From the NCBI GenBank assembly GCA_016285645.1, contig JAEERC010000063.1:1-64000 (forward strand): 64,000 bases of DNA, given 5' to 3'. The DNA comes from Clostridiaceae bacterium. GTDB lineage: Bacteria > Bacillota > Clostridia > Oscillospirales > Acutalibacteraceae. The translations under genes and the position numbers were made by a program. The notes beneath the pieces were generated by a model. The model was given only the letters and a program-made list of their open reading frames with translations, was not told the DNA's origin and ran no database searches. Each line of letters begins with the position of its first letter. The stretch's first letter is position 1. Below, in pieces: positions 30,332 through 40,699 of the stretch.

Positions 30332-31684
30332 ATGGCACTGATTACAAAAGCAATAAAAGGCACTCAGGATATTCTTCCCGAGATAAGCGGCAGGCGTCGT
30401 TTTGTTGAAAATACGCTTTTCGACATAGCCGGAAAATTCGGCTTCAGGGAGATAAGAACCCCCGTGTTTGAGCACACTGAGCTCTTTCAGAGGGGAGTGG
30501 GCGGCACAACGGATGTCGTGCAGAAGGAGATGTACACCTTCGACGACAAGGGCGGCCGTTCAATAACTCTGCGCCCCGAGGGCACTGCGGGCGCCGTGAG
30601 GGCTTTTCTCGAGCACGGTCTTTTCAACGAGGCGCTCCCGCAGAAATTTTTCTATCATGTCAACTGCTACCGCTACGAGAAGCCCCAGGCGGGCAGGTGG
30701 AGGGAGTTTGACCAGTTCGGCGTTGAGGTGCTCGGCACCGCTTCACCCGCCGCGGACGCGGAGGTTATCTCGCTCGCGAACGAGATTTTCGCGTTTTTCG
30801 GCGTTGAAGGGCTCGAATTGCAGCTAAACTCAATCGGGTGCAAAGAATGCCGTCAGAAGTATTCTCAGGCGCTTAAGGAGTATTTCAGCGCTAAAAAGGA
30901 TGAACTGTGCGAGACCTGCCGCGACCGTCTTGACAGAAACCCGATGCGCATTCTCGACTGCAAAAGCCCCATCTGCTCGGCTATAGCGGCGGACGCCCCC
31001 GTTATGCTCGACTACCTCTGCGACGACTGCAGGGAGCATTTTGAAAGTGTTAAAAAGCTTCTTGAGGCAATGAATATAGAGTACACCGTCAACCCGAAAA
31101 TCGTGCGCGGCCTCGACTATTACACGAGAACGGTGTTCGAGTTCGTTTCAAAATCAATCGGCGCTCAGGGCACGGTCTGCGGCGGCGGAAGATATGACGG
31201 TCTGGTTGAGGAACTCGGCGGCCAGCACACCCCGTCGCTCGGCTTCGGTCTCGGAATCGGACGCCTTCTGCTCCTGCTCGAGAGCCAGGGCATTGAGATT
31301 CCCGACGATTCCGGCTGCGACATCTACATAGCCCCGATGGGCGAAAAGGCGCTCGTTGAAGCCGTACGCCTCACATCCGACCTGCGCTCGGAAGGCATTA
31401 GCGCGCAGACGGATATTGTGGGCAGAAGCGTAAAGGCGCAGATGAAATACGCCGACAAAACCGGAGCGAGATACACCTGCGTTATAGGTGATGATGAGCT
31501 TTCGGCGGGCGTTTACAAAGTCAAGAATATGGCTGACGGCGGCACATTCGAAATACCCGCCGCGGATTTCGCGGAAACATTTTCCGATGTTATGATTAAG
31601 GAACAGACTAAACTGCTCGGCGAGCAGCTCGGTCTGGGCGAAGATCTCGGAGATATCGATCTCTCCGCTCTTCTGAAAGGATGA
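30332..31684 (+). CDS. hisS: Histidyl-tRNA synthetase
   Basis: KGTQDILPE; RPEGTAGAVRAFLEH; FYHVNCYRYEKPQAGRWREFDQFGVE; GLDYYTRTVFEF. Confidence 0.97.
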   Translation: MALITKAIKGTQDILPEISGRRRFVENTLFDIAGKFGFREIRTPVFEHTELFQRGVGGTTDVVQKEMYTFDDKGGRSITLRPEGTAGAVRAFLEHGLFNEALPQKFFYHVNCYRYEKPQAGRWREFDQFGVEVLGTASPAADAEVISLANEIFAFFGVEGLELQLNSIGCKECRQKYSQALKEYFSAKKDELCETCRDRLDRNPMRILDCKSPICSAIAADAPVMLDYLCDDCREHFESVKKLLEAMNIEYTVNPKIVRGLDYYTRTVFEFVSKSIGAQGTVCGGGRYDGLVEELGGQHTPSLGFGLGIGRLLLLLESQGIEIPDDSGCDIYIAPMGEKALVEAVRLTSDLRSEGISAQTDIVGRSVKAQMKYADKTGARYTCVIGDDELSAGVYKVKNMADGGTFEIPAADFAETFSDVMIKEQTKLLGEQLGLGEDLGDIDLSALLKG

Positions 31685-33480
31685 TTGCTATGGACACAAT
31701 GAACGGTCTCAAAAGAACAGATTACTGCGGCACTCTCAGAGCAGCCGACACGGGCAGGCAGGTAACGGTAGCCGGCTGGGTTCAGCGCAGGCGCGATCTC
31801 GGCTCGCTAATATTCATCGACCTGCGTGACAGAAGCGGCATTGTTCAGCTCGCTTTTGACGAGGACACCGAAAAAGGCATCTTCGAAAAAGCCAACTCCG
31901 TAAGGAGCGAATATGTGCTTATGGCGCAGGGCACCGTGCGCGAAAGAAGCGCCAAAAACGCCGACATCCCCACGGGCGATATCGAAATCACCGTAACCGA
32001 CCTCAGGGTTATTTCAAAGAGCGAGACAACTCCGTTTGAGATTGTGGACGGCTGCCAGACCTCGGAGCTTACCCGTCTCAAATACCGATATCTCGATTTA
32101 AGGCGCCCCGAACTTCAGAAGAATATTTTTATGCGCCACAAAATCACAAAGATTACCCGCGATTATTTCGACGAGAACGGCTTTATCGAGCTTGAAACGC
32201 CGATGCTTATAAAATCCACCCCCGAGGGAGCCAGAGACTTCCTCGTGCCCTCACGCATCCATCAGGGCACATTCTACGCCCTTCCCCAATCGCCCCAGCT
32301 TTACAAACAGCTTTCAATGGTTGCGGGTTTTGACAGATATATGCAGATAGCCCGCTGCTTCCGCGACGAGGATTTAAGAGCGGACCGCCAGCCCGAATTC
32401 ACTCAGGTTGATATTGAAATGAGTTTTGTCGATGTTGAGGACGTGCTCGAAATCGGCGAGGGATATATGCAGAGAGTCTTCAAAGAGGCGCTCGGAATCG
32501 ATATTCCGCTTCCGCTTCCGAGACTCACATACAAGGACGCCATGGAGCGCTACGGCAGCGACAAGCCCGACACCCGCTATGAAATGGAAATCTGCGATTT
32601 GAGCGATATTGTCGCGAAATGCGGTTTCGGCGTGTTCACCTCCGCTATCGAAGGCGGCGGCAGCGTCAGGGCAATCACGGCGAAAAACGCCTATGATATT
32701 CTCACCCGCAAAGAGGTTGACAAACTCACCGAAACTGTGCGCGGCATAGGCGCGAAAGGTCTCGCCTGGGCGAGAATCGCCCCCGACGGCACGGTCGCAT
32801 CGTCCTTCGCCAAGTTTATGACCGAGGACGAAATGCAGGCAATCAAGGAAAAAACCGGCGCTGAGAACGGCGATGTCATCCTCATTATCGGCGACACCAA
32901 GAATTCCGTTGTTCTGCCCGTGCTCGGCGCTCTGCGTCAGGAAGTCGCCAAAAAACTCGACATTATCCCCAAGGGGCAGTTCAATCTCCTCTGGATTACC
33001 GAATTCCCGTTCTTTGACTGGGACGAGGACCTCGGCGCGTTCGTCGCTATGCACCATCCCTTCACCTCGCCCATGGACGAATGCCTCGAATATCTCGAAA
33101 CCGATAAAGCGCGTGTCAGAGCCAAGGCGTATGACCTTGTGCTCAACGGCATCGAGCTTTGCAGCGGTTCAATAAGAATCACCAATCCCGACCTGCAGAA
33201 GCGTATGTTTGCCCTGCTCGGCCTCAGCGATGAGGAGGCGAATCTCAAGTTCGGCTTCCTTACAAACGCGTTCAGATACGGCGCTCCTCCCCACGGCGGT
33301 ATGGGCATCGGTCTCGACCGCCTCGTTATGCAGATGCTCGAGTGCGACTCCCTTCGCGATGTAATCGCCTTCCCGAAGGTTCAGAACGCCAGCGAGCCGA
33401 TGACGGAGTGCCCCTCCGTTGTTGACACCGCTCAGCTCGACGACCTCGGTATCGCGGTTGTAAATAAAGAAGAAAACTGA
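31681..33480 (+). CDS. aspS: Aspartyl-tRNA synthetase
   Basis: GWVQRRRDLGSLIFIDLRDRSG; ARCFRDEDLRADRQPEFTQVDIEMSF; GIGLDRLVMQML. Start may be ATG 31690. Confidence 0.97.
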   Translation: MIAMDTMNGLKRTDYCGTLRAADTGRQVTVAGWVQRRRDLGSLIFIDLRDRSGIVQLAFDEDTEKGIFEKANSVRSEYVLMAQGTVRERSAKNADIPTGDIEITVTDLRVISKSETTPFEIVDGCQTSELTRLKYRYLDLRRPELQKNIFMRHKITKITRDYFDENGFIELETPMLIKSTPEGARDFLVPSRIHQGTFYALPQSPQLYKQLSMVAGFDRYMQIARCFRDEDLRADRQPEFTQVDIEMSFVDVEDVLEIGEGYMQRVFKEALGIDIPLPLPRLTYKDAMERYGSDKPDTRYEMEICDLSDIVAKCGFGVFTSAIEGGGSVRAITAKNAYDILTRKEVDKLTETVRGIGAKGLAWARIAPDGTVASSFAKFMTEDEMQAIKEKTGAENGDVILIIGDTKNSVVLPVLGALRQEVAKKLDIIPKGQFNLLWITEFPFFDWDEDLGAFVAMHHPFTSPMDECLEYLETDKARVRAKAYDLVLNGIELCSGSIRITNPDLQKRMFALLGLSDEEANLKFGFLTNAFRYGAPPHGGMGIGLDRLVMQMLECDSLRDVIAFPKVQNASEPMTECPSVVDTAQLDDLGIAVVNKEEN

Positions 33481-33507
33481 AAAACTTAAGAATCAATAAT
33501 CGGAATC

Positions 33508-33540
33508 AAAAATCCGCTTCTCCCGAAGCGGATTTTTCTT
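33508..33540 (+). terminator. Intrinsic terminator after aspS
   Basis: AAAAATCCGCTTC-TCCC-GAAGCGGATTTTT. Confidence 0.85.
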
Positions 33541-33654
33541 TTAAAAAACCACTAAATCTTGTGTTTTGATTATTGATTTTTCATAAATATATGCTATACT
33601 GAAAATAATTTATAATGGGAATAAATTATAACGAAATCAAAAGAAAGGGAACGG

Positions 33655-34791
33655 ATGACGATGACTTATAACGACTTCGGCGAAATGAAAATTTCCGCTC
33701 TCGCCCTCGGCTGTATGCGCCTGCCCGTGATTGACGGCGACGACTCAAAGCCCGATCAGAACGCGGTAAATGAAATGGTCGCTTACGCCATGGAAAACGG
33801 CGTCAATTACTACGACACCGCCTGGGGATATCACGCGGGCAACAGTGAAATCGCCATAGGAAACGCCCTTTCGGAATACCCGAGAAACAGTTTTTATCTC
33901 GCCTCCAAATTCCCCGGCTATGATCTTTCAAACATGCCGAAGGTAAAGGAAATATTCGAAAAGCAGCTTGAAAAATGCAAGGTGGATTATTTCGATTTTT
34001 ATCTTTTCCACAATGTGTGCGAAATGAATATCGAGCAGTATCTCGACGAGCAGTACGGCATTTTCGATTATCTCACCGAACAGAAGAAAAACGGCAGAAT
34101 AAAACATCTCGGTTTTTCATCACACGGAAGCTGTGAGGTTATAAAACGCTTTCTCGACGCCTACGGCAGCGCAATGGAATTCTGCCAGCTGCAGATTAAT
34201 TATCTTGACTGGGAGTTCCAGGACGCGCGCAAAAAAGTTGAACTCGTAAAAAGCTACGGCCTGCCCGTGTGGGTTATGGAGCCCGTGCGCGGCGGCAAGC
34301 TTGCTTCTCTTGAGCCGAAATACGAAACGGCGCTCAGAAACCTGCGCCCCGATGAAACAACCGTCGGCTGGGCGTTCCGCTTCCTCCAGTCAATCGGAGC
34401 GACCACGGTGCTGTCGGGTATGTCAAATATGGAGCAGTTAAAGCAGAACATTGATATTTTCAGCGAAAACAAGCCGCTGAGTGATGAGGAGATGTCGGTT
34501 ATTCTCAAAATCGCCGACGATATGGTAAACCCGAAAACCCTTCCCTGCACGGCGTGCCGCTATTGCACAACGCACTGCCCGATGGAACTTGACATTCCGT
34601 TTCTCATCTCTCTTTACAACGAGCACTATTTCTCCGACGGCGGCTTCATAGCTCCTATGGCGCTTATGTCGCTGACGGATGACAAACAGCCCTCCGCCTG
34701 CATCGGCTGCGGAAGCTGCGAGGCGGTCTGCCCCCAGCAGATAAAAATTCCGGAGGCGCTCGCGAAATTCAGTGAAATGCTTTCTCAATAA
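33655..34791 (+). CDS. Aldo/keto reductase with C-terminal 4Fe-4S motifs
   Basis: LALGCMRLP, YDTAWGYHAGNSE; C-terminal CTACRYCTTHCP and CIGCGSCEAVCPQ. Confidence 0.92.
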   Translation: MTMTYNDFGEMKISALALGCMRLPVIDGDDSKPDQNAVNEMVAYAMENGVNYYDTAWGYHAGNSEIAIGNALSEYPRNSFYLASKFPGYDLSNMPKVKEIFEKQLEKCKVDYFDFYLFHNVCEMNIEQYLDEQYGIFDYLTEQKKNGRIKHLGFSSHGSCEVIKRFLDAYGSAMEFCQLQINYLDWEFQDARKKVELVKSYGLPVWVMEPVRGGKLASLEPKYETALRNLRPDETTVGWAFRFLQSIGATTVLSGMSNMEQLKQNIDIFSENKPLSDEEMSVILKIADDMVNPKTLPCTACRYCTTHCPMELDIPFLISLYNEHYFSDGGFIAPMALMSLTDDKQPSACIGCGSCEAVCPQQIKIPEALAKFSEMLSQ

Positions 34792-34802
34792 AAGGAGCAA
34801 AA

Positions 34803-35546
34803 ATGAAAAGAACATTGAAAATACTCATCCCCGTTATAGCCCTTTGCCTTATATTAAGCGGGTGCGCGGTTGACAGACTGAACGCCGGCGCCTATAAGAC
34901 GGGCAGTGTTACCCTGGAGGATGAAATACATAAAATCGATATCGACTGGCCCTCGGGAAATGTTATTGTCACGGGCGGCGGAAAGGGCGGCGTGAGCATA
35001 AAACAGGGCAGGGATTCCGGCGACGGCCCCGCTTACCGGCTGCTCGGCTCAACGCTCTATATCAAAGCGGCAGTGCCCGGCAAAGAGGCTCACACGGGCG
35101 ATCTCACCGTGCAAATTCCCACCGGCATAAAACTCAACGAAATAGAACTCCGCTGCGAAACCGCGCAGGTCACTTTTGTAAATGTCACTGCAAAGCGAGC
35201 CGATATTCTCACATCGGGCGGCGATGTAAAACTCGTTTCGTGCACGGTGACGGATGAAGCCGAAATCGGCACGGATGACGGCAATATCGATGTTTCCGGC
35301 AAGATAAAGGATTACGACATACAGACCTTAAACGGCGGCGTGAAAATCAAAGCCCCGGAAGCGCCCGCCGAACTGACGGTTCAGAGCGTAAAAGGCAGTG
35401 TTGCGCTCACCCTTCCCGCGGACGCTCAGTTCAAGCTCAAAGCCGTAACAGAAGGAATCATCGCAAACGAGTTTGAGGAAGGCAGGGGAGCGACATACAA
35501 AATCACCTCGGAATCGGGCAATATCACGGTAAACAAATCAGTATAA
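34803..35546 (+). CDS. Lipoprotein, DUF4097-like beta-helix
   Basis: Lipobox LILSGCA; repetitive GGDVKLVSCTVTDEAEIGTDDGNIDVSGK. Confidence 0.75.
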   Translation: MKRTLKILIPVIALCLILSGCAVDRLNAGAYKTGSVTLEDEIHKIDIDWPSGNVIVTGGGKGGVSIKQGRDSGDGPAYRLLGSTLYIKAAVPGKEAHTGDLTVQIPTGIKLNEIELRCETAQVTFVNVTAKRADILTSGGDVKLVSCTVTDEAEIGTDDGNIDVSGKIKDYDIQTLNGGVKIKAPEAPAELTVQSVKGSVALTLPADAQFKLKAVTEGIIANEFEEGRGATYKITSESGNITVNKSV

Positions 35547-35585
35547 CCGGAGGGCAGCGCCCTCCTGAATAATAAGGAGATAACT

Positions 35586-36671
35586 ATGGATAAACTCAAA
35601 GTCGGCATTATCGGTTGCGGCGGAATTGCAAACGGCAAGCACATGCCCGCCATCGCAAAAATCAAGGAAGTTGAAATGGTTGCTTTCTGCGACATTATCG
35701 AGGAGAGAGCGATCGAAGCGGCAAAGAAATACGGCACCCCCGACGCGAAGGTTTACACGGATTACAAGGAACTCCTCAAGGATGAGAGCATAGCCACCGT
35801 GCACGTGTGCACACCGAACCGCTCTCACAGCTTTATCACAATCGACGCCCTCGAAGCGGGCAAGCACGTAATGTGCGAAAAGCCGATGGCTAAAACCTAC
35901 GCCGAGGCAAAGGCGATGTACGAGGCATCCGTGAGAACGGGCAAAAAACTCACAATCGGCTACCAGTCCAGATGGAGAGGCGATTCCCTCTATCTCAAGG
36001 AGTGCTGCGACAACGGAATGTTCGGCGAGATCTATTACGCAAGAGCGCTCGCCATCCGCCGCAGAGCCGTTCCCACCTGGGGCGTTTTCCTCAATGAATA
36101 CGAGCAGGGCGGCGGCCCGCTTATCGATATAGGCACACACGCTCTCGACCTCACTCTCTGGCTTATGGACAACTACAAGCCGAAGATGGTTGTAGGCACA
36201 AAATACAAAAAACTCGGCGACCAGAAAAACGCGGGCAATGCCTGGGGCGACTGGGACCCCGAAAAATACACGGTTGAGGATTCGGCTTTCGGTTTCGTCA
36301 TTATGGAAAACGGAGCCACCGTCAGCGTTGAGAGCAGCTGGGCTATCAACATTGCCGACCCCTGCGAGGCGTCAACGCTCATAGCGGGCGTAAACGGCGG
36401 CGCGGATATGCTCAAGGGTCTCCGTCTCAACTATGTAAAGAACGGCAGACAGGTTATTGAAACACCGAGTTTTGACGCGGGCGGAGTCGCCTTCTATGAG
36501 GGCTCGAGCGACGATCCCTCGGACCTCGAGTGCCACGCATTCTACGACGCGGTTATAAACGACACTCCCGTAAAGACAAAGCCCGAACAGGCAATGGTAG
36601 TCACTCAGATTCTTGAGGCGATTTACAAATCCGCCGAAACGGGCGCTCCCGTATATTTCAATGAAAACTGA
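35586..36671 (+). CDS. Gfo/Idh/MocA family oxidoreductase
   Basis: VGIIGCGGIANGKHMPAI; VHVCTPNRSHSFITIDALEAGKHVMCEKPMAKT. Confidence 0.93.
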   Translation: MDKLKVGIIGCGGIANGKHMPAIAKIKEVEMVAFCDIIEERAIEAAKKYGTPDAKVYTDYKELLKDESIATVHVCTPNRSHSFITIDALEAGKHVMCEKPMAKTYAEAKAMYEASVRTGKKLTIGYQSRWRGDSLYLKECCDNGMFGEIYYARALAIRRRAVPTWGVFLNEYEQGGGPLIDIGTHALDLTLWLMDNYKPKMVVGTKYKKLGDQKNAGNAWGDWDPEKYTVEDSAFGFVIMENGATVSVESSWAINIADPCEASTLIAGVNGGADMLKGLRLNYVKNGRQVIETPSFDAGGVAFYEGSSDDPSDLECHAFYDAVINDTPVKTKPEQAMVVTQILEAIYKSAETGAPVYFNEN

Positions 36672-36689
36672 CAGCGGGGGAGTGACAGT

Positions 36690-37412
36690 ATGAAAATTGC
36701 AGTTCAGCTCTATTCAATCCGTGACGGAATAAACAGCGGCGAGGATATGCTCGAAGCCCTCGGCAAGGTAAAAGCCCTCGGCTACGACGGCGTTGAGTTC
36801 GCGGGCTATTTCGGGCTTTCGGCCGAAACGCTCAGGGCACGCCTCGACGAGCTCGGTCTCAAGTGCGTGGGCAGCCATCTCGGGCTTGACGATTACAAAC
36901 CGGAAAATCTTGAAAAAACCTATGAGTTCGCCAAAACTCTCGGCACTCCTCAGATAGGCGTGGGCGGAGCGGCTCACGACACGGTTGAGGAATGTGAAGC
37001 GACAGGTTCCGTGCTCGGAGCGGCGGAAAAGGTTCTCGCCGAAAGAGGCATGAATGTCTATTATCACAACCACTCGGGCGAGTTCACCCCGCTTGAGGAC
37101 GGCAGAACAGCCACCGACATAATCAAGGGCTACTGCCACCTGCAGATAGACACCTACTGGAGTTTCCACGCCGGTATGGACAATTACAAGCTCATCACCG
37201 AGAACAAAGACAGAATCGTCTCCATTCACCTCAAAGACGGCGTTGACGGCACTCCCTGCGCCCTCGGCGAGGGGCAGAACAACATACCCGAGGTTATCCG
37301 CGCCGTTAAGGACTGCGGCATTGATTGGGTGGTTGTTGAGAACGACGACCCCGTGCCGGACGGCATCTCCGACATCGGCAGAAGCATAAAATATCTCAAA
37401 TCAATTATCTGA
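36690..37412 (+). CDS. Sugar phosphate isomerase/epimerase (xylose isomerase-like TIM barrel)
   Basis: QLYSIRDG; GYDGVEFAGYFG; YYHNHSGEF; LQIDTYW; HLKDG. Confidence 0.9.
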   Translation: MKIAVQLYSIRDGINSGEDMLEALGKVKALGYDGVEFAGYFGLSAETLRARLDELGLKCVGSHLGLDDYKPENLEKTYEFAKTLGTPQIGVGGAAHDTVEECEATGSVLGAAEKVLAERGMNVYYHNHSGEFTPLEDGRTATDIIKGYCHLQIDTYWSFHAGMDNYKLITENKDRIVSIHLKDGVDGTPCALGEGQNNIPEVIRAVKDCGIDWVVVENDDPVPDGISDIGRSIKYLKSII

Positions 37413-37424
37413 GGAGGAAAGAAA

Positions 37425-38390
37425 ATGAAAATAGGCGTTTTTACAACTCTTCTCTCAAATCTTCCCTTTGAGGAAGCGCTCAAATACTTCAAGTCGCTCG
37501 ATATCGAAATGGTTGAAATCGGCTGCGGCGGCTACCCCGGCAACGCCCACGCCGACCCGGAAAGACTGCTCTCGGACTCGGGCGAGCTCGAGAACTTCAA
37601 ATCGCTCATCAAAAACTACGATGTTGAAATAAGCGCTCTCTCCTGCCACGGCAATCCCGTGCATCCGCAGAAGGATACGGCAAAGGAATTCGACACCGTA
37701 ATACGCAACACAATACTGCTTGCCGAAAAACTCGGCATTCATCAGATAAACACCTTCTCGGGCTGCCCCGGCGATTATGAGGGCGCGAAATATCCCAACT
37801 GGGTAACCTGCCCCTGGCCGGACGATTTCGGCAAAATACTCGACTGGCAGTGGAACGAGGTTCTTATTCCCTACTGGAAGGATACCGTCAAATTCGCGAA
37901 GGATCACGGCGTTGACAAAATCGCCTTCGAGCTTCACCCGGGCTTCTGCGTCTATAACACAGACAGTCTTCTTAAAATCCGCAACGCGGTCGGCCCCGAA
38001 ATCGGCGCGAACTTCGACCCGAGCCACCTTATCTGGCAGGGTATGGAGCCCGTAGCGGTTATCCGCGCTCTCGGCGACGCGATTTTCCACTTCCACGCGA
38101 AAGACACCAAGGTTGACAAATACAACACCGCGGTTAACGGCGTGCTGGATGTAAAACCCTATTCGGACGAAATCAACCGTTCCTGGATTTTCCGTTCGCT
38201 CGGCTACGGCAACGACTATTCATACTGGAAGGATATGATTTCGAATCTCCGCCTCGTCGGCTACGACTACGCTCTGAGCATCGAGCACGAGGATTCGCTT
38301 ATGAGCCAGGGCGAGGGCCTTGAAACAGCGGTCAAATTCCTAAAGGATGTCATTATAAGAGAAAGTCCCGCCGAAATGTGGTGGGCATAA
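37425..38390 (+). CDS. Sugar phosphate isomerase/epimerase (xylose isomerase-like TIM barrel)
   Basis: IEMVEIGCGGYPG; IAFELHPGFCVYNT; GANFDPSHLIWQGMEP; HFHAKDT; SIEHED. Confidence 0.92.
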   Translation: MKIGVFTTLLSNLPFEEALKYFKSLDIEMVEIGCGGYPGNAHADPERLLSDSGELENFKSLIKNYDVEISALSCHGNPVHPQKDTAKEFDTVIRNTILLAEKLGIHQINTFSGCPGDYEGAKYPNWVTCPWPDDFGKILDWQWNEVLIPYWKDTVKFAKDHGVDKIAFELHPGFCVYNTDSLLKIRNAVGPEIGANFDPSHLIWQGMEPVAVIRALGDAIFHFHAKDTKVDKYNTAVNGVLDVKPYSDEINRSWIFRSLGYGNDYSYWKDMISNLRLVGYDYALSIEHEDSLMSQGEGLETAVKFLKDVIIRESPAEMWWA

Positions 38391-38459
38391 ACACAAACAA
38401 TTATTATCAATAATAAAAAGGGCGGCACCGTCACAAGGCGGTGCCGTTAAGGCGGAATT

Positions 38460-39521
38460 ATGGTTAACGGTAAACACGGATTCGCCGTGATCGGCTACGG
38501 CGGAATGGGAAGTTGGCATATAAGAAACGTAAAGGAGCACTTTCCCGACAGAGCCGAAATAATCGGCATTTACGACATTGACCCCGAAGCGCGCAGAAGG
38601 GCTGAGGAGGACGGTATAAAGGCGTTTTCAAGCAGGGAGGAACTCCTTGCAGACGAACGCATTGACCTTGTTACAATAGCGACTCCCAACGATGTTCACA
38701 AGGAGATCGCGATTGCCGCCCTCGACGCGGGCAAAAATGTCATTTCGGAAAAGCCCGTGACATTGAGCATCCCCGACTATGAGGAGATGGTCGCCGCGGC
38801 GAAAAGGAACGGAAAACTGTTCACAACCCATCAGAACAGGCGATGGGATCCGGATTATCTCATAGTGCGCAAACTGATTGACGACAACACTCTCGGCAGC
38901 GTTTTCCGCATTGAGCACCGCGTTCAGGGCTCAAGGGGAGTGCCGGGCGACTGGCGCAACCAGAAGGAGCACGGCGGCGGAATGGTGCTGGACTGGGGCG
39001 TGCATCTTCTGGACCAGATGCTTCAGATGACTTATCCGCACAAAATAGTTTCGGTCTATAACGAACTGACCTATGTAACGAACGAAAACTGCGATGACGG
39101 CTTCAGAGCCACCGTGATTTTTGACAACGGCCTTTCGTTCTATGTTGAGGTCACAACAAGCAATTTCATTGAACTGCCTCTCTGGTATGTGCTGGGCGAA
39201 AACGGCACGGCTGTTATCAGAAACTGGGATAATGAAGGCGAGGTTGTCAAGGTATCCGACTGGGAGAACCGCGACGCCGTTCCGATTCAGGCGGGCGTGG
39301 GCATTACAAAAACAATGGCTCCCCGCACGGATGAAACAATAAAGCGCTATCCTCTGCCCGAAGCGCAGGGCAAGTGGGAGGAATACTACGCGAACATCTT
39401 TGATACGCTCGAGGGCAAGGCGCAGCAGATTGTAACGCACGACCAGCAGAGACGCCTTCTCAGACTCATTGACGCCCTCTTCCTCTCCGCAAAGGAAAAC
39501 CGCGTGGTTTCATTTGAATAA
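38460..39521 (+). CDS. Gfo/Idh/MocA family oxidoreductase
   Basis: FAVIGYGGMGSWHI; ATPNDVHKEIAIAALDAGKNVISEKPVTLS; DWGVHLLDQ. Confidence 0.93.
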   Translation: MVNGKHGFAVIGYGGMGSWHIRNVKEHFPDRAEIIGIYDIDPEARRRAEEDGIKAFSSREELLADERIDLVTIATPNDVHKEIAIAALDAGKNVISEKPVTLSIPDYEEMVAAAKRNGKLFTTHQNRRWDPDYLIVRKLIDDNTLGSVFRIEHRVQGSRGVPGDWRNQKEHGGGMVLDWGVHLLDQMLQMTYPHKIVSVYNELTYVTNENCDDGFRATVIFDNGLSFYVEVTTSNFIELPLWYVLGENGTAVIRNWDNEGEVVKVSDWENRDAVPIQAGVGITKTMAPRTDETIKRYPLPEAQGKWEEYYANIFDTLEGKAQQIVTHDQQRRLLRLIDALFLSAKENRVVSFE

Positions 39522-39524
39522 AAC

Positions 39525-39556
39525 AAAACGCTCTCCCTGCGGAGAGCGTTCTTTTA
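39525..39556. terminator. Intrinsic terminator between convergent genes
   Basis: AAAACGCTCTCC-CTGC-GGAGAGCGTTCTTTT. Confidence 0.85.
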
Positions 39557-40411
39557 TTTCTTCGCCGCTGCCGCGGCTTTCTTCTTCATTTTTGATTTGT
39601 AACTCATAAGCGCTTTCAGGTCGGCGTCGGAGGTCTGTATATCGCCTATGCTTATGGGCGTGTCGGAATACATTCCCCTGAATTCCGTGCCGCTTATTGA
39701 AAGCAGCTTCTTCTTTTTCGCTATTTCGGCAAGGGCTTCAACCTGCTCCTCGGTGTGGGACGGATGCCTTACCTCAATGCCGTCAAGCCCCGCCTTGCAA
39801 AGGTCGTCTATAAGCTCGTAATCGTCGCCGGGCTTCGCGAGAACGGCAATGCCGCCCGCCTCGTGAACAGCGGCTATAACCGAAGCGGGGTCGTCGAACT
39901 TAGGCGTGACGATTATATTCGACTTGCTTTCGGGATTGAAAAGTTCATTGTAAACCTCGCCGTGAATGCCGTCCGCTATGCCGCATTCCATAAGGGCGTG
40001 CATAATGTGCGCCTCGAAAATAGCCGTGGCGCCGGTGGCGCATTTCACCACGAGTTCGGTGGTGATGGGGAATTTCTGGGCTGCCTTGAGCACCATGAAC
40101 TGCGACGCTTTTTTGCGCGCGAGCATATTCCTGCGGCAGAGGCCTTCAAGGCGGTCGGGGCTGTCGCTGAGATAGCAAAGTATGCTTATCGTTCTGCCCG
40201 TTTTGGGATGGGTGCTTGAAAGTTCAACGCCGGGAATGACCGTAATGCCTTTGCGCTCGCCGATAATTTTCGCGCGAACGGTGCCGGCCTGACAGTCCTG
40301 ATCCGTTATTGCAATGGTGTCAACCCCGCGCTTTGAGGCAAGCACGAGAAGGTCGTCAATACCCATTGAACTGTTTGATAATTTAGTGTGGCAGTGAAGA
40401 TCTGCGCTCAT
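39554..40411 (-). CDS. Cytoplasmic PHP-domain protein
   Basis: SADLHCHTKLSNSSMGIDDLL; AITDQD; GVELSS. Confidence 0.88.
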   Translation of the reverse strand: MSADLHCHTKLSNSSMGIDDLLVLASKRGVDTIAITDQDCQAGTVRAKIIGERKGITVIPGVELSSTHPKTGRTISILCYLSDSPDRLEGLCRRNMLARKKASQFMVLKAAQKFPITTELVVKCATGATAIFEAHIMHALMECGIADGIHGEVYNELFNPESKSNIIVTPKFDDPASVIAAVHEAGGIAVLAKPGDDYELIDDLCKAGLDGIEVRHPSHTEEQVEALAEIAKKKKLLSISGTEFRGMYSDTPISIGDIQTSDADLKALMSYKSKMKKKAAAAAKK

Positions 40412-40493
40412 AGACCATTATCCCCCAATGATAAGCATAAACACATTATAAACTCAAAAAAATGATTTTTCAAGTATTTTTTTGAAAAAAATC

Positions 40494-40522
40494 TTGACAA
40501 ATTGAATATGGTTAATTATTAT
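40494..40522 (+). promoter_or_regulatory. SigA-type promoter
   Basis: TTGACA-N17-TATTAT. Confidence 0.65.
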
Positions 40523-40642
40523 AAACATTTATACCGTTTTCAGCCCTGAAGATCCTACCCCGATTTTTCCGCCTCAGAATTATACAAATACTATATTTTG
40601 TGTCAAAATTGTTACAATATATTTAAATGTTGTGATTTTGAC

Positions 40643-40670
40643 TTGAAAACTCAAAATTAAATGATATAAT
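40643..40670 (+). promoter_or_regulatory. Proximal SigA-type promoter
   Basis: TTGAAA-N16-TATAAT. Confidence 0.6.
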
Positions 40671-40699
40671 TACTTTGATTGAAAAAGGCGGTGAACAAA